64,000 nucleotides of DNA from NCBI GenBank assembly GCA_025765595.1, contig JAIVFH010000006.1, positions 310,001 to 374,000 on the forward strand, read 5' to 3'. The stretch's first letter is position 1, and every line of letters begins with the position of its first letter. Shown piece after piece: positions 22,367 to 34,565 of this stretch. This stretch comes from Obelidium mucronatum (lineage: Eukaryota > Chytridiomycota > Chytridiomycetes > Chytridiales > Chytriomycetaceae). Made by a program: the position numbers and the translations under genes. Below the pieces are notes generated by a model. That model did not search any database and was not told the DNA's origin. It worked only from the letters and a program-made list of their open reading frames with translations.

Positions 22367-23069
22367 ATGTCTGGCCTTCAAAAGTATGTTTCACCTTCCG
22401 TCAACCCATTCAGCTAGTTGTTTATACCAACTTATACTAACTCACATGTCTTCACTAGTATAGTCTCATCGCCAAAGACCCTTTCGCTGATATCGGTGAC
22501 GATAATGAGCTAGAAGTTCAAGGCTATATCCGTGAGTATTGTTTTACCAGCCTCTCCTCTGGCCTCCAGTGTTGTTGCGCCCGCCTATTGTTCTGGACTT
22601 GATGATTTATTCCAATTACACTGAAAATCCTGAGTGGCTCGAGCGGGACCTTCGTCTTGAAGGTCTCCCCACGTTGATTTTTAAATGTCATAGTTACACT
22701 GATCCTATTCATGCAATATACGATACGCTCATTCATCCCGTCTATTCACACCTCCCTCACCTTGATTTGATTCTGGTTGGCTAAATTTTCTTTTTTTTCA
22801 TCTTTTTCTTCCCCCAACCAGACATTCGTATCCAACAGCGAAATGGTCGTAAAACTCTCACCACTGTACAAGGCATCCCACAAGAAATTGACCCCAAAAA
22901 AGTTCTGAAAGCTTTCAAGAAGGAGTTTGCCTGCAACGGAAACATTGTTGAGGATGAAGAGCTCGGTGAATGTATCCAGTTGCAAGGAGACCAAAGGACG
23001 AAGGTTTTGCAGTTTTTGACGGAGCAGGAGATTAGCAGCAAGGACAAGATTAAGCTGCACGGTTTCTAG
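22367..23069 (+). CDS. SUI1: translation initiation factor eIF1 (SUI1)
   Basis: Controls start-codon selection in the 40S preinitiation complex. Three exons (22367-22383, 22464-22531, 22822-23069), 110 residues, the normal size. The N-terminal region reads LIAKDPFADIGDDNE. The SUI1 fold includes HIRIQQRNGRKTLTTVQGI, FKKEFACNGNI, LGECIQLQGDQR and FLTEQEI. It ends in KLHGF as in other eukaryotic eIF1. The first exon is only 17 nt. Intron 1 uses the acceptor TATAG rather than the CTAG five bases upstream, because only that keeps the frame. Intron 2 is about 290 nt, long for this window. The start context CAAAAATGTC is A-rich. Confidence 0.95.
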
Positions 23070-23390
23070 AGAATTGAGGCAAAAGTCAAAGGTCTTTGCG
23101 CTTCAACCCCTTTTCTGCCATACTCTGTTGTGTGTGTATTTGCATATGCTCTTTTCCCAGCTGTAAAATAAACTTGCGTTGTTTTAATTTCAAGTATTTT
23201 GGTTTTTTCATTCTTCTTCATGTTGGGTACAGGCATTACTCTCTGAGAGAACTATCAGTTCTCATTTTTCATTTTTGGTCATCTGTCTACAATTCTTTAT
23301 TTATTGTTTTAATATTATGTGCTTTGGTAAAAGCTTGAATTGCGCAAAAACCAATTGGCCGTGCACGTGTTTTTTTCATGGTGGTGATGC
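23070..23390. other. intergenic spacer, no gene seen
   Basis: T-rich 320-bp spacer between eIF1 and the glycosyltransferase. Holds an AATAAA-like signal near 23167 and presumably the downstream promoter. No convincing ORF or RNA gene. Confidence 0.6.
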
Positions 23391-25471
23391 ATGCACCAGC
23401 TTTACAAATTTATTCATCAAGCTGCAATGATGGCGCATCCAGACCAACAACACTTGCTGTTACGCCAGATCTTGCAGCGGATTCCTGGCCTTCTAATCAT
23501 TCTTCTATTGCCGTTCGTCATGCTGGCACCTTACCACGCACCAATACTGTTCGCCACTTACTATGGCTGGTTGACTGCTGTATTCATGTTCACGGCACTA
23601 AGAACAACACTTGGCGTAGCCAACACCTGGATCTGTTCGGTGTGGTATTCCAAAATCGATTGGATTCAGAAACGAGAGGCGGAAGTCACAAGCTTGCTGA
23701 AGGCTGAGCCAAACATGGACTTGCCTGCTGAAGAATTCATGACAATCAAAGACATCTTTCACGTCATTATTATTCCAAATTACAAGGAGTCGCTGGAAAC
23801 TCTGGTGGAGACGTTGGATGTGTTGGCTAGTCATGGAATTGCTAAAACCAATTATAAGGTATGTATTGGGCTTGAGGGGCTTCATTTTTTTTTTTTTTTA
23901 ATCATACAACCAAACGTGTCTGTTGCTCAACTTTTTTTATATTTTGATTCTGTTGTTCAGGTGTGTCTTGCCATGGAAGCTGGTGAAACTGGCTGCGAAG
24001 ATAAAGCTGCGCTGCTCTTGGAACGATATTCAAATCAGTTTCATACACTCAACTACACCGTTCATCCCAAAGATATTCCTGGAGAAGCGCGTGGAAAGTC
24101 TTCCAACACAAACTGGGCTTGTATTGAAATGTACAAAAAGATTGCGAACCCACCAAGGGTATCAGTGATGGACCAAAAGAACCCACCAACAGATCCACAA
24201 GTCCTGAAGCACGTTTTTACTTGTATGGACGCAGATACTTGTTTTGCGGCAGATTATTTTCTGGCTGTGGCGTACCAGTATACGGCAATGTCAAGCCATT
24301 CTCGCAAGGCAGTGATTTTCATGCCCACACTGCTGTTTGATAGAAACTCGGATCAAGTCAGCTTCTTTGTTCGTTTGATGGATCTTGCGTGGAGTTCTGC
24401 GCAGATGGCGTTTTTCTTGCCAAAGTACCCGTTTATTCCGGCAACAAGCGCTTACTCTGTTCCGATGGAGTTGGCTCGCGCCGTTGGGTTCTGGGATACT
24501 ACTTGGGAAGCTGTTGGTTTGTGATATTTAACCAGTTGTAGGGAACAAAAGTTTTGTTGAAAAGTTTTTTTTTCTCGCATTTTATTTCAATAGGAGAGGA
24601 TTTGCACATGACGCTCAAGTGTTATTTCGCCACCGGTGGTCGACTAAGATTGATTCCAATCTATTCTCCGGCCTCTTGTTTCAATGTTTGTGGTGACACG
24701 CCCTCCTTTTATTCTGGTCTGAAGGCAAGGTTAACTCAACTTCGTCGTCACTCATGGGCAATGCTGGCTTTTGCATACACGCTCCGTCAATGTATTCTTT
24801 GCCTTTTTGGTCGAGGGGCGACATTACCAAAAACATACTTTCAAGATCCCCACAATGGTACAGAGTCTGTCTACTCGCACCTTCGCCAATTCTTCTCCCC
24901 CTTCTTTCTTCTCTACAGCATGATGGAAGTCTTCATTTGGTCCATCCACCTCTTTTTTGTTGGATTTTTGACGGGCTTTTTCGTACCCGACACGGTTGTG
25001 TCTCTCCCATTCAACGCTCCCGCCGCACACGCATATTGGAAGTTCGTCACGGGTTCTCAAGATCCTCCTCCAGTAGATTCATCTATTATCTACTCCATCA
25101 AAGTTTCCTCGTATTTGACGATCGTTTTGATTTCCACCATGGCGCTCACCTTTGTACTTCAAGAAGGGTATTATCGGTGGAGCACTATTGGACGTTGGGA
25201 GCTCAATAACCCATCGCCAACGCCTGGTGCCGCTGGAGATATGCATCCAGTGCTTGGAAAGCGACCAGCAACGATTTCTAAACGAAGGGAGTGGTGGCGA
25301 GCCGTTGAGTTGGTGTTCATACCACTGATTGCTGTAGTCAATGTTTTGGGTCTTATGACGGCGTCATTTGGGCAATTGTGGACTGACCGTTTGGACTATA
25401 AAGTTGCAGGAAAGCCTGTTAGTGATAAGAGTCCTATTGCTCTGACGGTGGAAGTAACTTCGGCAAAGTGA
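23391..25471 (+). CDS. multi-pass membrane glycosyltransferase, family-2-like (GT-A)
   Basis: Three exons (23391-23858, 23961-24516, 24594-25471), 633 residues. Two membrane segments lie near residues 27-75. A GT-A catalytic region opens with FHVIIIPNYKE, followed by VCLAMEAGE, KSSNTNWA and the metal-binding-like CMDADTCF. GEDLHM (the ED acid-base pair) spans intron 2 and a further TGGRLRLIPIY segment follows. Four or more C-terminal membrane helices follow. This layout resembles processive or lipid-linked-sugar GT2 enzymes, but QxxRW is not seen; I read only LRQC in the expected area. Probably acts on cell-surface polysaccharide or a glycolipid. Met at 23391 is the first start; MMAHPD at residues 13-14 is an alternative. 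The donor of intron 2 (GTTTGT) is weak. Confidence 0.75.
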
Positions 25472-25645
25472 ATCTCTTAACTTCTCTTTTATTGTTTTTA
25501 CTATGGGGTTGAAAAAAAAAAAACCGAACATGCTATTTGTATTTCGTCTCTTTCTAATAAAAATGAGTTGGTTGTACTTTTATAATCTCTATTGCGATTT
25601 TTTTTTACTTGCAGGCAAGCAAAAACCCCTCATTTCATTATAACA

Positions 25646-26218
25646 ATGTCGCATGCACACGGTTCCTCCTCCGCCGGCTCAATGGCCATGGCCCTTCACT
25701 TGGGCCTAAACGATCTTGTTCTATTTGAGGCATTTGTGCCCAGCAACTGGGGTCAGTACGTTGGCGCCCTCTGTTTCACGTTTGCTCTAGCGGTGCTCGC
25801 CGCAGGGCTGTCGGCAGCAAAGAAACGCCTTGTGAAACGTCGAATCAGTCATGTTCTAAAGCTGCGAGAGACAAGAGACCCCGCGGCAGCCAAGCCGGCG
25901 TTGATACAAGCAGCAACAGCAACAACCGCCACCGCCCCTTTAGGCTCCCACACCGACACGCTAGCGGACTCGAATATGAACTCTCAGCGATCGAGCTCTC
26001 AACTGCTTACTAGAACTCGCACTTCGGCCACTCGCGATCCCTCGTACTTGATCCATCAAATGACCAAGTTTGCATTGGATCTAGGACATATTTTTATTGG
26101 CTATCTTGTCATGTTAATAGTGATGCAGTTTAATATTGGATATCTGTTGGCTGCCTCGGTTGGTTATGGTTTCGCAGCGTGGTTGTTTGAAGATGCTTCA
26201 AGTGAGAAGTTGATGTGA
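25646..26218 (+). CDS. CTR-family copper transporter
   Basis: Single-exon gene, 190 residues, of the Ctr high-affinity Cu+ uptake family, which works as a trimer in the plasma or vacuolar membrane. The N-terminus is His/Met-containing (MSHAHGSS... MAMALHLG). The first membrane segment is FTFALAVLAAGL after ALCF. A cytosolic loop of ~85 residues rich in Ala/Thr/Ser follows. The second segment has the signature LMLIVMQFNIGY, matching the MxxxM copper-path motif (M-L-I-V-M). The third has SVGYGFAAWLF, the GxxxG-like packing helix. The Met-rich extracellular motifs are sparse, so a vacuolar (Ctr2-like) role is possible. Confidence 0.85.
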   Translation: MSHAHGSSSAGSMAMALHLGLNDLVLFEAFVPSNWGQYVGALCFTFALAVLAAGLSAAKKRLVKRRISHVLKLRETRDPAAAKPALIQAATATTATAPLGSHTDTLADSNMNSQRSSSQLLTRTRTSATRDPSYLIHQMTKFALDLGHIFIGYLVMLIVMQFNIGYLLAASVGYGFAAWLFEDASSEKLM

Positions 26219-26812
26219 TCCCTTGACTGATTGTTTTTTGATATCGACTCACATTGGGTTTCTTTCAGTCATGGAAATAAAGAGTTTTCGGTACGTTGTA
26301 CAGTAATTATAAAAAATCTGTTCTGGTTCTTGATATGAACCACTTCAACGGCGAGGACACAAATTTCCTGCCCAAGTTTGATTTTCGTTCGGTTTCTCCC
26401 TCATGGTGGTGAAGTTGAACAGAGCATATATCTATTTTATAGTTTTTATCTATTGTGCATGGGAACCATGGCTGTTACTTTGAGAGCGTTTAGAACAGGC
26501 GTAAGCTTGTATACATTAGCACGGAATAATAGAATAGATTTTGTTGGTGTCTGGGGCCAAAGTAATGATTAATAGGGATAGTCACTATTCAAAGTTGGAC
26601 TTCAAAATCAACGCCCGCCTTTCAGATGCGGTCAATCATAAGCAAACTACACTATAATAGCTGCCGAAAAACGCCATAAATGATATCAGCCAACAAGCCC
26701 GATTTAATCAAATGTGGCCGAGCAAGTGGCAAAATACCAAAAAAAAGACCCACGATTCACTGTTACTGTAGTTCATAAAGCTGCATAGGTCATCCGCCAG
26801 TACCAAGTTACG
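26219..26812. other. intergenic spacer, no gene seen
   Basis: About 590 bp between the copper transporter and the ABC transporter. A 64-codon frame at 26378-26572 shows no recognisable motif or codon pattern and is not called. No tRNA-like cloverleaf was seen. It presumably contains the terminator of one gene and the promoter of the next. Confidence 0.55.
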
Positions 26813-29800
26813 ATGTCCCAACAACATACGCCAGCGGAGAAGTCAGAGCCACGAGCTGCCACTCCTCCATCCCAGATTGCCTGGAATCCCATTTCGTTTG
26901 CAACAGTATCCTGGATCTATCCTTTGCTGCAAACTGGTTACAAGAAGCCCTTAGTCGAAGATGACCTCCCGCTTCTGAGTGACAAGGAGCAAGCTATCAA
27001 TCTTACGCATTGGTTGAATCGTTACACTGAGCAAGGCAACGATGTTGACGTTGCTGCCGGCCGGAAAAAGCCCAAACTTTCCCTTGTGAATGCGCTCTTA
27101 CCACACGTACTTCCCATTGTGATAGTGGATGCTGTGTGCCAACTCATCTCAGTGGCGATGACAACTTTGCTATCACTCCAAATTGAACAAGTCCTCAATT
27201 TTGTCAACAAAGACTACCCAAGAGAGCTGCTCTTCATCGATAATGGGTACGCATTAGCTTTCCTGATGCTTGGGATGCAAATCTTGTACACACTGAGCAC
27301 GACGGTTTCGGAGTCAATTGGCTTGGTTCTACAGATTCGTGTAAAGGCCGCCCTGATTAACTCCATCTACAAAAAAAGTTTGAATCTATCTTCGAAATCT
27401 AGAAAGGTAATATGTGCAGCACGGACTTTTTTTTCACACATAAAAACTTTGTGGTTTGCAGGAATTTCCTCCTGGAAAAATTAACTCAATGGTCGGATCT
27501 GATACAACTTCTGTGATGGGTTTCATTGAATCCTTCAACAAGGTTTGGTCCATGCCACTCCAAGTAGGCATTTCTCTCTATTTTGTGTCCAAGTACCTCG
27601 GAGTCGCAACTGCAACTGCTGGAGGTGTCTTTCTCGGGCTCGGTATTCTCTCCGCAGCGCTTTCTGCTCCTCTCGGTACTGCATTCAAGCTCTACATGAC
27701 CACTCTTGATAAGCGAACCACCGTCTTGCGTGAATTCCTCTATGGGGTTAAAGTTGTCAAGTATCATGCCTTGGAAGAAACAGCTGGAAGCAAAATTCAA
27801 AAAGCTAGAGAAGAACAAGTCAAAGCTCTGTACAAGATTGTTCTCGGTTTTGTGCTCTTGATTGGAGTCATCATCTTGCAAAATGGCTTGACCAGCCCTC
27901 TTACTTTCATCACGTATTCTGCGTTGGGAAATGCCATGCGCCCGGAAGTTATTTTCCCATCCTTGAGTTTCCTGTCGTCTTTGATGAATGTGTCTGGTAT
28001 GCTGCCACAGATTGTTTTGTGAGTGAATGCTTTGCTTCCAATGTTGAATGGAAAAACTTAATAATGATTATGTTCCTTTGTTTTTCAGTGCAGTTATGCA
28101 ATCACTTGTCTCGTACAAGCGTCTATCGCTGTTCTTGTTGGCTGAAGAGTCCAATTCAGATGATTTTCCTCAAGCAAAGACTGCTGTTGAATCTGTTGAC
28201 GGACATGCTATTACTTTAGAAAATGCATCTTTCACATGGGAAAAGGTTGATGCCAAATCAGACGACGATGCTGGACAGAAAAAGAAGGAGAAGCCAAAAG
28301 GCAAAAAGAACAAACGAAAGACTGTCCCTGAATCCATTGAGTTGGACCCCAAGGAAGAAGTTCCTGAAAAGGATGTGTTTACGTTGAACGACATTTCGGT
28401 TTCTATCAAAAAGGGGTCGCTAGTCGCAGTAGTCGGTGCAACAGGATCAGGCAAGAGTTCTTTACTCTCGGCTATTACCGGTGGTATGAGAAAGACTGGC
28501 GGATTAGCGACAGTGTATGGATCGGTTGCGTATTGCGCACAAGAGCCTTGGATTATTTCTGGTACTATTGAAGAGAATATTACTCTTTTGGATGAAACGG
28601 TGGTTGAATCGTGCGAATCTGCAATTGCTGCTTGCTCGTTAACGAAGGATCTGAACTCTTTCCCATCTGGCATCAAAACACAAATTGGAGAAAAGGGCAT
28701 TAATCTCTCCGGTGGTCAGAAGGCAAGAGTAGCTCTTGGTAAGAGACCAGCTTTACACATGCAGGTAGTGCATTATTTAGTTAATTGCTTTTATTAGCGC
28801 GAGCCATTGCAAAAAATTCTGACGTTTACGTATTGGACGATCCTCTTTCTGCTTTGGATTCCCATGTCAGCAAAGACATCTTTGATGGCGCCATCAAGGG
28901 ACCTTTGATGCAGGAGAAAACTGTTATTCTTGCGACCCATCTGCTTCACGTGCTTCCAAACGTAGACCAAGTCATAGTGATGGATCAAGGAGCTATTGTT
29001 CAAAATGGTTCCTTTTCCTCTCTTATGGAAGACGTGGATGGTGCTTTGTTCCGCATTATGAAAGACTACCATTTGGATGAAATTGATGAAGACGCGGAGA
29101 AATCGGTGAAGAAACAGCATGTGGAGCTCAATGCGTCAAAAGAAGAAGATGTTCAGGCCGAAGACCGTGAAACAGTTCAGTCTAACCTGTTGGTTCAATT
29201 CGATGCTTACTTTTTTTTAAACTTAGGGAGCTGTTTCTGCACAAACCTACAAATCCTATGCACGTGCCATCGGCTTCAAATGGCTTTCTGTTGAAGCGCT
29301 GTGTTTCATTTCCCTTACGACTGTATACGTTGTCCAACAATTAACCCTTTCTGCATGGACGACAAACTACTGGAACTTTTCTGATCCTTTAACGTACTTG
29401 TACTTGTACTGTGGATTGAGTGTAGTCGTATCTTTTGTGGATGGTAAAAAGAAAGCAAAAAAGCACGTTCGGATGCGCAACTAATCCAACTTCATCCAGT
29501 GATGAATGTTTCTTTGACTCTATATGTTTGTGTTCGTGGAGCTCAATACTTCCACGATTCGGCTCTTGCGGGATTGTTGCGCGCCCCAATGTCTTTCTTT
29601 GATAGTCAGCCCATCGGAAGAATTTTAAACAGAATGACTGCGGATGTAAGAAGCTTGGATAATGGTACGGGAATGATTTTCTCCAACCTTATTGCAAGTC
29701 TGTATCTTGCTCTCGGAATTCTCATTATCACGTGCATTTCCTCCTGGCATGTCATCCGTAAGTGTTCAGGACTTTTTCTACAATCGGCGTGTTTAATGAT

Positions 29801-31175
29801 TCATATCACATGATAGCAATTTGTATTGCTCTTGTTGCATCCGTCTATTTCATCTTCAAATTCTTCAAGAATTCTTACCGGGAACTTCGTCGTCTGGTTT
29901 CAATCATGCAATCACCCCTAACTGCACATGTATCTGAAACATTGACCGGAATACCAACTATTTTGGCGTATGGGAGTCAAGAAGTGTTCGTTGCAAAGCA
30001 GATTGTAACACTTGATCAATCCAACTTGGCGATGCTTCTCTTCAATAACACCATGTTTTGGGTCACCATGCGCTTGAATATTTTGGGTGGTTTGATTACT
30101 TTTGCCGTTGCTATGCTTGGTGTTTCGGGTGTCATGCCGGCGGGATTAGTTGGTATTGCCTTAACACAAATTACTTACTTTGCACCAGTTATCAACGGTG
30201 TTTTACTACTCACTGCGAATTTGGAAGCAAATGTAAGTAATAATGGACTTCTGGTACAACTGGTTGGTTAATTTTCACTGTTGACAGATGGTTGCAGTTG
30301 AGCGTTTGAACCACTATGCTCACAAACTTCCATCTGAAGCTGCCCGAACCCTTCCAAAAGATGCAACTTTGAATTCTTGGCCTTCGTCTGGAAGCATCGC
30401 TGTTAACAAGCTCAAGCTTGTTTACGAGTCTCGACCAGACCACACTGTTGTGAATGGAATTACTTTGTGCATAAAGGGTGGGGAGAAAATTGGAGTTGTA
30501 GGAAGAACGGGTTCAGGAAAATCCACGTTGATGGACGCGTTTTTCCGGCTGATTGAAGCAGCTGGAGGGTCAATTGAAATAGACGGACAAGACATCTCAA
30601 CTGTTGGTCTGAAGAAACTTCGAAGCAGTATTCAAATGATTCCGCAAAATCCGACTTTGTTCGATGGTACAATCAGAAGCAATATTGATGCCCTTGCCAA
30701 GTATGGGGATGATGAGATTTGGTACGCCTTAGAATGTGTTGGAATGAAGGACTATGTCTCCGGGTTGACAGACAAGCTTGACTCTCCAGTCACAGAAGGC
30801 GGAACAAATCTTTCCGCTGGGCAGCGCCAGCTCTTGTGTTTGGCGAAAGTTCTTTTGGAGAAATCCAAGATTTTAATCATGGATGAAGCAACCTCGTCTG
30901 TTGATGCGGAATCCGATTTGCGCATTCAAGACTCTATGAAAACTCACTTTAAAAACGCGACTGTCTTGAGCGTTGCGCATCGTTTGAACACAATTGCGGC
31001 TTTTGACAAAGTCCTGGTTCTGGAGAATGGAAACATTGCCGAGTTTGACTCGCCGTATGTTCTTTTGTCAACTGCTGGATCAGTGTTCGCCGAAATGGTC
31101 AACGCTACCGGCGTTGCGAATGCAGCCGTTATTTTAGACATCGCCAAACAACATTATGAGAGTAATTTGGAATAA
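26813..31175 (+). CDS. ABC transporter, ABCC/MRP subfamily (full-length, no TMD0)
   Basis: ATP-driven exporter of organic anions, glutathione conjugates or xenobiotics, on plasma or vacuolar membrane. About 1,300 residues in at least seven exons, organised TMD1-NBD1-TMD2-NBD2 without the extra N-terminal TMD0 of long MRPs. NBD1: Walker A GATGSGKSS, Q-loop AQEPWI, signature LSGGQKARVALARAI (spliced across the intron near 28740-28797), Walker B VLDDP (the ABCC-typical D in place of the catalytic Glu), H-loop ATHLL. NBD2: GRTGSGKST, PQNPTLFDGT, LSAGQRQL, LIMDEATSSVD, VAHRL. A Lys-rich insertion (KKKEKPKGKKNK) lies just before NBD1. The asymmetric NBDs are normal for the family. Substrate unknown. 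Confidence 0.92.
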
Positions 31176-31218
31176 ACCTGCACGTGACAAACATCTTAAA
31201 TCTTATCTAACCGAAAGA

Positions 31219-32123
31219 ATGCAGCGGGCAAAAACCACTACCACTACCACAACGACGACGAAAAGCGTGGCTGGAAAGAGGAGTGTAACTTCTATCCAAA
31301 AAGTTTCACAGATCTCCTTCTCTCCAATGTCCGCAATTGAAGACAAGGAGAGCTTAAACGTGCCCATTATGGTCGTAAAAAACGTGCTAGAAACGGGTCA
31401 ATTAGACACACAACGAATGAGCAATACTCCTCTTCCCCATGTTGAGTTAGAAGAGTTGGTGAGTCCTTCTTTACTTGACAGCCGATGACCCTTTAACTCT
31501 GGCATGTTGATCAGAGCATCACACACACATTTTCGATCGAATCGATTCCACATGTTCACTTTTTTGCGATCGATGGAAGCAACGTCACTGCTGCTGCAGT
31601 TCAAGCTGCTTTGGATCATGGTGAACGCGAAAAACTTGACCAGGAGATTGCACGCGAGCTTGAACATGCTGTTGCCACATTCGGTGCCACTCATCCAACT
31701 TCGCTCAAGGCATCCAACAATTTGGGCGCTTGGTATCAGGTCCAAGAACTCTTTGATCAAGCGACAAGTATTCTCGTAGCTGGCGTTGAAGCTGCCGCGA
31801 ATGAGCTTGGTGTGTCTGATACCATTACTCTTATTATGCAAACGAACCTTGGGTTTCTCTATGAAATGCAGGGTAGTTATATTCTGGCAGAGCGCGTGTA
31901 CGCCAATCGCGTGACGGCTTGCAAAGAAGGGTATGGCGAACTTCACGTCAAGACTCTGGAAGCATTCTCTGATCTGGCTATTGCTTATCGTTTGCAAGGC
32001 AAAAAAGACCGTGCAGAACATCTTCATCGCAAGTGTTTGGATGTTTCTACCGTAGTTTTTGGAAGTGATCACGTTCACACGCGTTATTTCCAGCGCTGTT
32101 TGGATGAGATTGCAGCTCTTTGA
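31219..32123 (+). CDS. TPR-repeat protein, kinesin-light-chain-like repeats
   Basis: Two exons (31219-31458, 31515-32123), 282 residues. Begins 43 bp after the ABCC stop codon; the same frame is open upstream into the end of the ABCC gene, so the start is a choice. N-terminal part has nine Thr in a row and is low complexity. The C-terminal ~170 residues hold TPR_10/12-type repeats with the usual pattern HPTSLKASNNLGAWY, DTITLIMQTNLGFLYEMQG and HVKTLEAFSDLAIAYRLQG. A protein-interaction scaffold is likely; nothing shows the partner. Confidence 0.7.
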
Positions 32124-32279
32124 TTCCCAAAACAATAAAGGCTTTTTTTACTTCATTAAAAATGTTTATTTTGGATAAATATGATTAAGCAAAAGAGAGG
32201 GTAAAATAATAAAACTGATGACACACAAATCTACAAAAACATTTTTACAAAATGAAATTACTGCCAAAAAAGAGGCAAA

Positions 32280-33221
32280 CTAGAATCTATGCAATCCACC
32301 CCGTGAGATCGACACGCCTCTGTTGGTGGAAGCAATACGGCTGTTAGGCGGCGATTCTTCTTTAACCCATCCTTGAGATTTATAAAAACTGTGAAGAAAC
32401 CCTTTGCTTCCTCCAAACTGCGAATATTCCGACTCATCTAGACTGTGGTTTGAGGAGTCCGCACTGGCAGAAAAATACAGAGAACCACCAGCAGCATGTG
32501 CTTCTTCCGTTGAAGTGGCCCGTGGGCGCGTTCCAATCGCCCCGAACTCTCTTCTCGGCTTCGCTGGCAAAGGAGGGGCCTCAGATGCATCATCATAAAT
32601 AGATCCCAATACATCTACAACGTCATTATCGATGGTATGCGCTGAAGTGGTGGAGTTGTCCCAGAATGCAGAGGCAACACTGCTAACGCTGTCTGCTGAA
32701 GGAGAGCTTGGAGCGGAAGAAAGGTAGGGAGGCATATCGCCTAGATATCCCCCGGAACGAGTGGGAGATCCAACAATAACGTTTCGAGTCATAGCCGTTA
32801 AAGGGTCCACACGTAAGTCGGTGGGTCGACGACGAGTCCAAGCCTCTTGCGGCTGGTGAGTAGTTTGCCTTGGGGGCGATGTCCCATATCTAGAAATGAG
32901 TGTAGATGCGTCGTGAGATGTCACGCGATGCAGCGGTGGTGCAATAGGCATGAAGGACTTTCGTTTCAGTTCGCGTTCGATGGAATTTCGCTTCTGGGTG
33001 AGAAATGCAGTAATTTGCACCATTTGAACGCGCAGTTCTTTCAGTTCAAAGATGTCACCAGCAGAAAGCGGTGATGGGGGTTGGGTTGAGCGGTCATACG
33101 AGGCAGCGTCGAAAGTGTGACCCACAACGACAGTCTAGGTCATGAATGAGCTGCATAAATACAAAGAAAGATGATGAATGATAAAGCTACTTACATTATC
33201 AAAAGAAACGCTTTTCCGCAT
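32280..33221 (-). CDS. unrecognised protein, Ser/Pro-rich with coiled N-terminal segment
   Basis: Two exons: a 27-nt first exon (33221-33195, MRKSVSFDN) and 33134-32280, together 293 residues. The small first exon was inferred because GTAAGT, a CTAG acceptor and phase all fit; the ORF alone would start only at a GTG. Residues ~30-65 (GDIFELKELRVQMVQITAFLTQKRNSIERE, quoted in part) could form a short coiled coil. The rest is Ser/Thr/Pro-rich and probably disordered, with a PPLPAKPRR class of SH3-binding site. No family recognised. It is the first of two adjacent minus-strand genes of this type. Confidence 0.55.
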
Positions 33222-33675
33222 TATTATTGAGGGTGGATGGCCTGTGCTTGGAATCATAATTTAGTCCACCTTACAACTTGGCCACTCCAGTTCTAACGCA
33301 TTCACTCACCAAAGATAGAGAAACGAAAAGAGAGGAGAGAAAGCAAAGTATGGTTTACAGAGATGTTTCGAGTAGAGCAGGAACTCGTTTATAATTTGAG
33401 CGAGAGGCTGAAGTGAAAACAACAGAGCCAACGACGATTAGAAATGATACAGAGGTGCACAACAAGGCGTGTCGCTAATTCAACAGTGCAAGAAGAAAGA
33501 AGCAGGGAGAGTTTTGGAGATTTGAGTTTTGGCTTTTTTCTTTGCTTTTTGGTTCTGCTTGGCAAGGCAAAGCAAAGCAGTTGGAATTTTTGTGAGCACG
33601 TGGGTGATCATGGTCACCACTTGTCATCGGACAACAAACAAACAAACAAACACACAAACCAAAGTTTACTTTTAA
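33222..33675. other. intergenic spacer with an ACAA-type microsatellite
   Basis: About 450 bp between the start of the gene at 32280-33221 and the stop of the gene at 33676-34422. A short (CAAA)n-like tract lies near 33632-33658. Overlapping frames on both strands here look random. Presumably promoter for the downstream minus-strand gene. Confidence 0.5.
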
Positions 33676-34422
33676 TCAGTTGTACATTTTCCTGAGCAAC
33701 ACTCCCCGCCGCTGCCAGGGTCTCGCTCCAGTCCGACGCCTGTCGTCATCACGGACGTGAGCGAAAGGATAGTCTATTGGGACAGCCTTAGACGTTCGAA
33801 GTGCATCCATCGTGTTCGATGGCCAACAGTGAATAGAAGTAGAATAGTTCCATATTAACCCCTTCCTGGTTCCCATTGCCCAAAAGGCAACTGCATGCTT
33901 CGACTGTGCCAGGGGTTTCTCATCCTCGGAATCCACACTACCCCTTCTGAGTCGCGTCTTTAGTTGCGGTGTTGCTCTCCCTGCCACTTGGTGTTGTTGA
34001 AGTGTGATACCAAGGCCAGCCAATTCAGCGTCTAATTTTTCAGAGTCATCCCCTTCAAACTGCTCCTCTTCCTTCGTACGAATTTCCATCAACCAGTTTA
34101 TACAGTCGCCGTCGCTAACAATTTTCTTAGTCTCCCTCTCGATCATAGGGCCACCCAAGAATTCGGTAGAAAATCTTGGAGTCGATTCTGTCGCATCACT
34201 TGCACCGCTCGACACGGAAGCAGACCGCGAGCTTAGAGACTGGTGGCTATTTGGTGGTGAAAATGCATCTGCACTGTTACGGGTTAGAGTGGGAACCCCT
34301 TCCTTGAGCGTTGGCAGTGAAGGTGACCATAGAGCGATAGAACTTCTTCGGGAAGCAGTGCTTGAGGTAGTAGAGAAGGAAGATCGCGGTGTATCTGAGT
34401 TGCAAGATTCCCTGTCGTGCAT
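33676..34422 (-). CDS. unrecognised Ser-rich protein
   Basis: Single-exon ORF from an ATG, 248 residues. The N-terminal third is Ser/Thr-rich (SSFSTTSSTASRRSS) and probably disordered. A middle segment (DCINWLMEIRTKEEEQFEGDD) may be helical and the C-terminus is basic (DDDRRRTGARPWQRRGVLLRKMYN, quoted in part). No domain recognised. Long open frame and start suggest a real gene, but there is no homology support from inspection. Confidence 0.45.
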   Translation of the reverse strand: MHDRESCNSDTPRSSFSTTSSTASRRSSIALWSPSLPTLKEGVPTLTRNSADAFSPPNSHQSLSSRSASVSSGASDATESTPRFSTEFLGGPMIERETKKIVSDGDCINWLMEIRTKEEEQFEGDDSEKLDAELAGLGITLQQHQVAGRATPQLKTRLRRGSVDSEDEKPLAQSKHAVAFWAMGTRKGLIWNYSTSIHCWPSNTMDALRTSKAVPIDYPFAHVRDDDRRRTGARPWQRRGVLLRKMYN

Positions 34423-34565
34423 TTTGCTGAAATTAGTTTTTTGTAACGAAATTGATTCTTCAGCTTGTTTGTATGTAAAAAAATCTATTCGAAAAATACA
34501 AACAAGGAAGAAGAAAAAGAAAAAAAGAACAACACTATTTTTTAAAGGGCACGTGTGAAATATAT

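Noticed and set aside
22539..22784. Open frame of ~80 codons inside the second intron of the eIF1 gene
   Set aside because: Starts and ends within an intron whose removal gives the exact eIF1 sequence; no recognisable motif, extension or splice structure of its own.
26378..26572. 64-codon frame in the spacer before the ABC transporter
   Set aside because: Short, no motif, no supporting splice sites, and codon use looks random.
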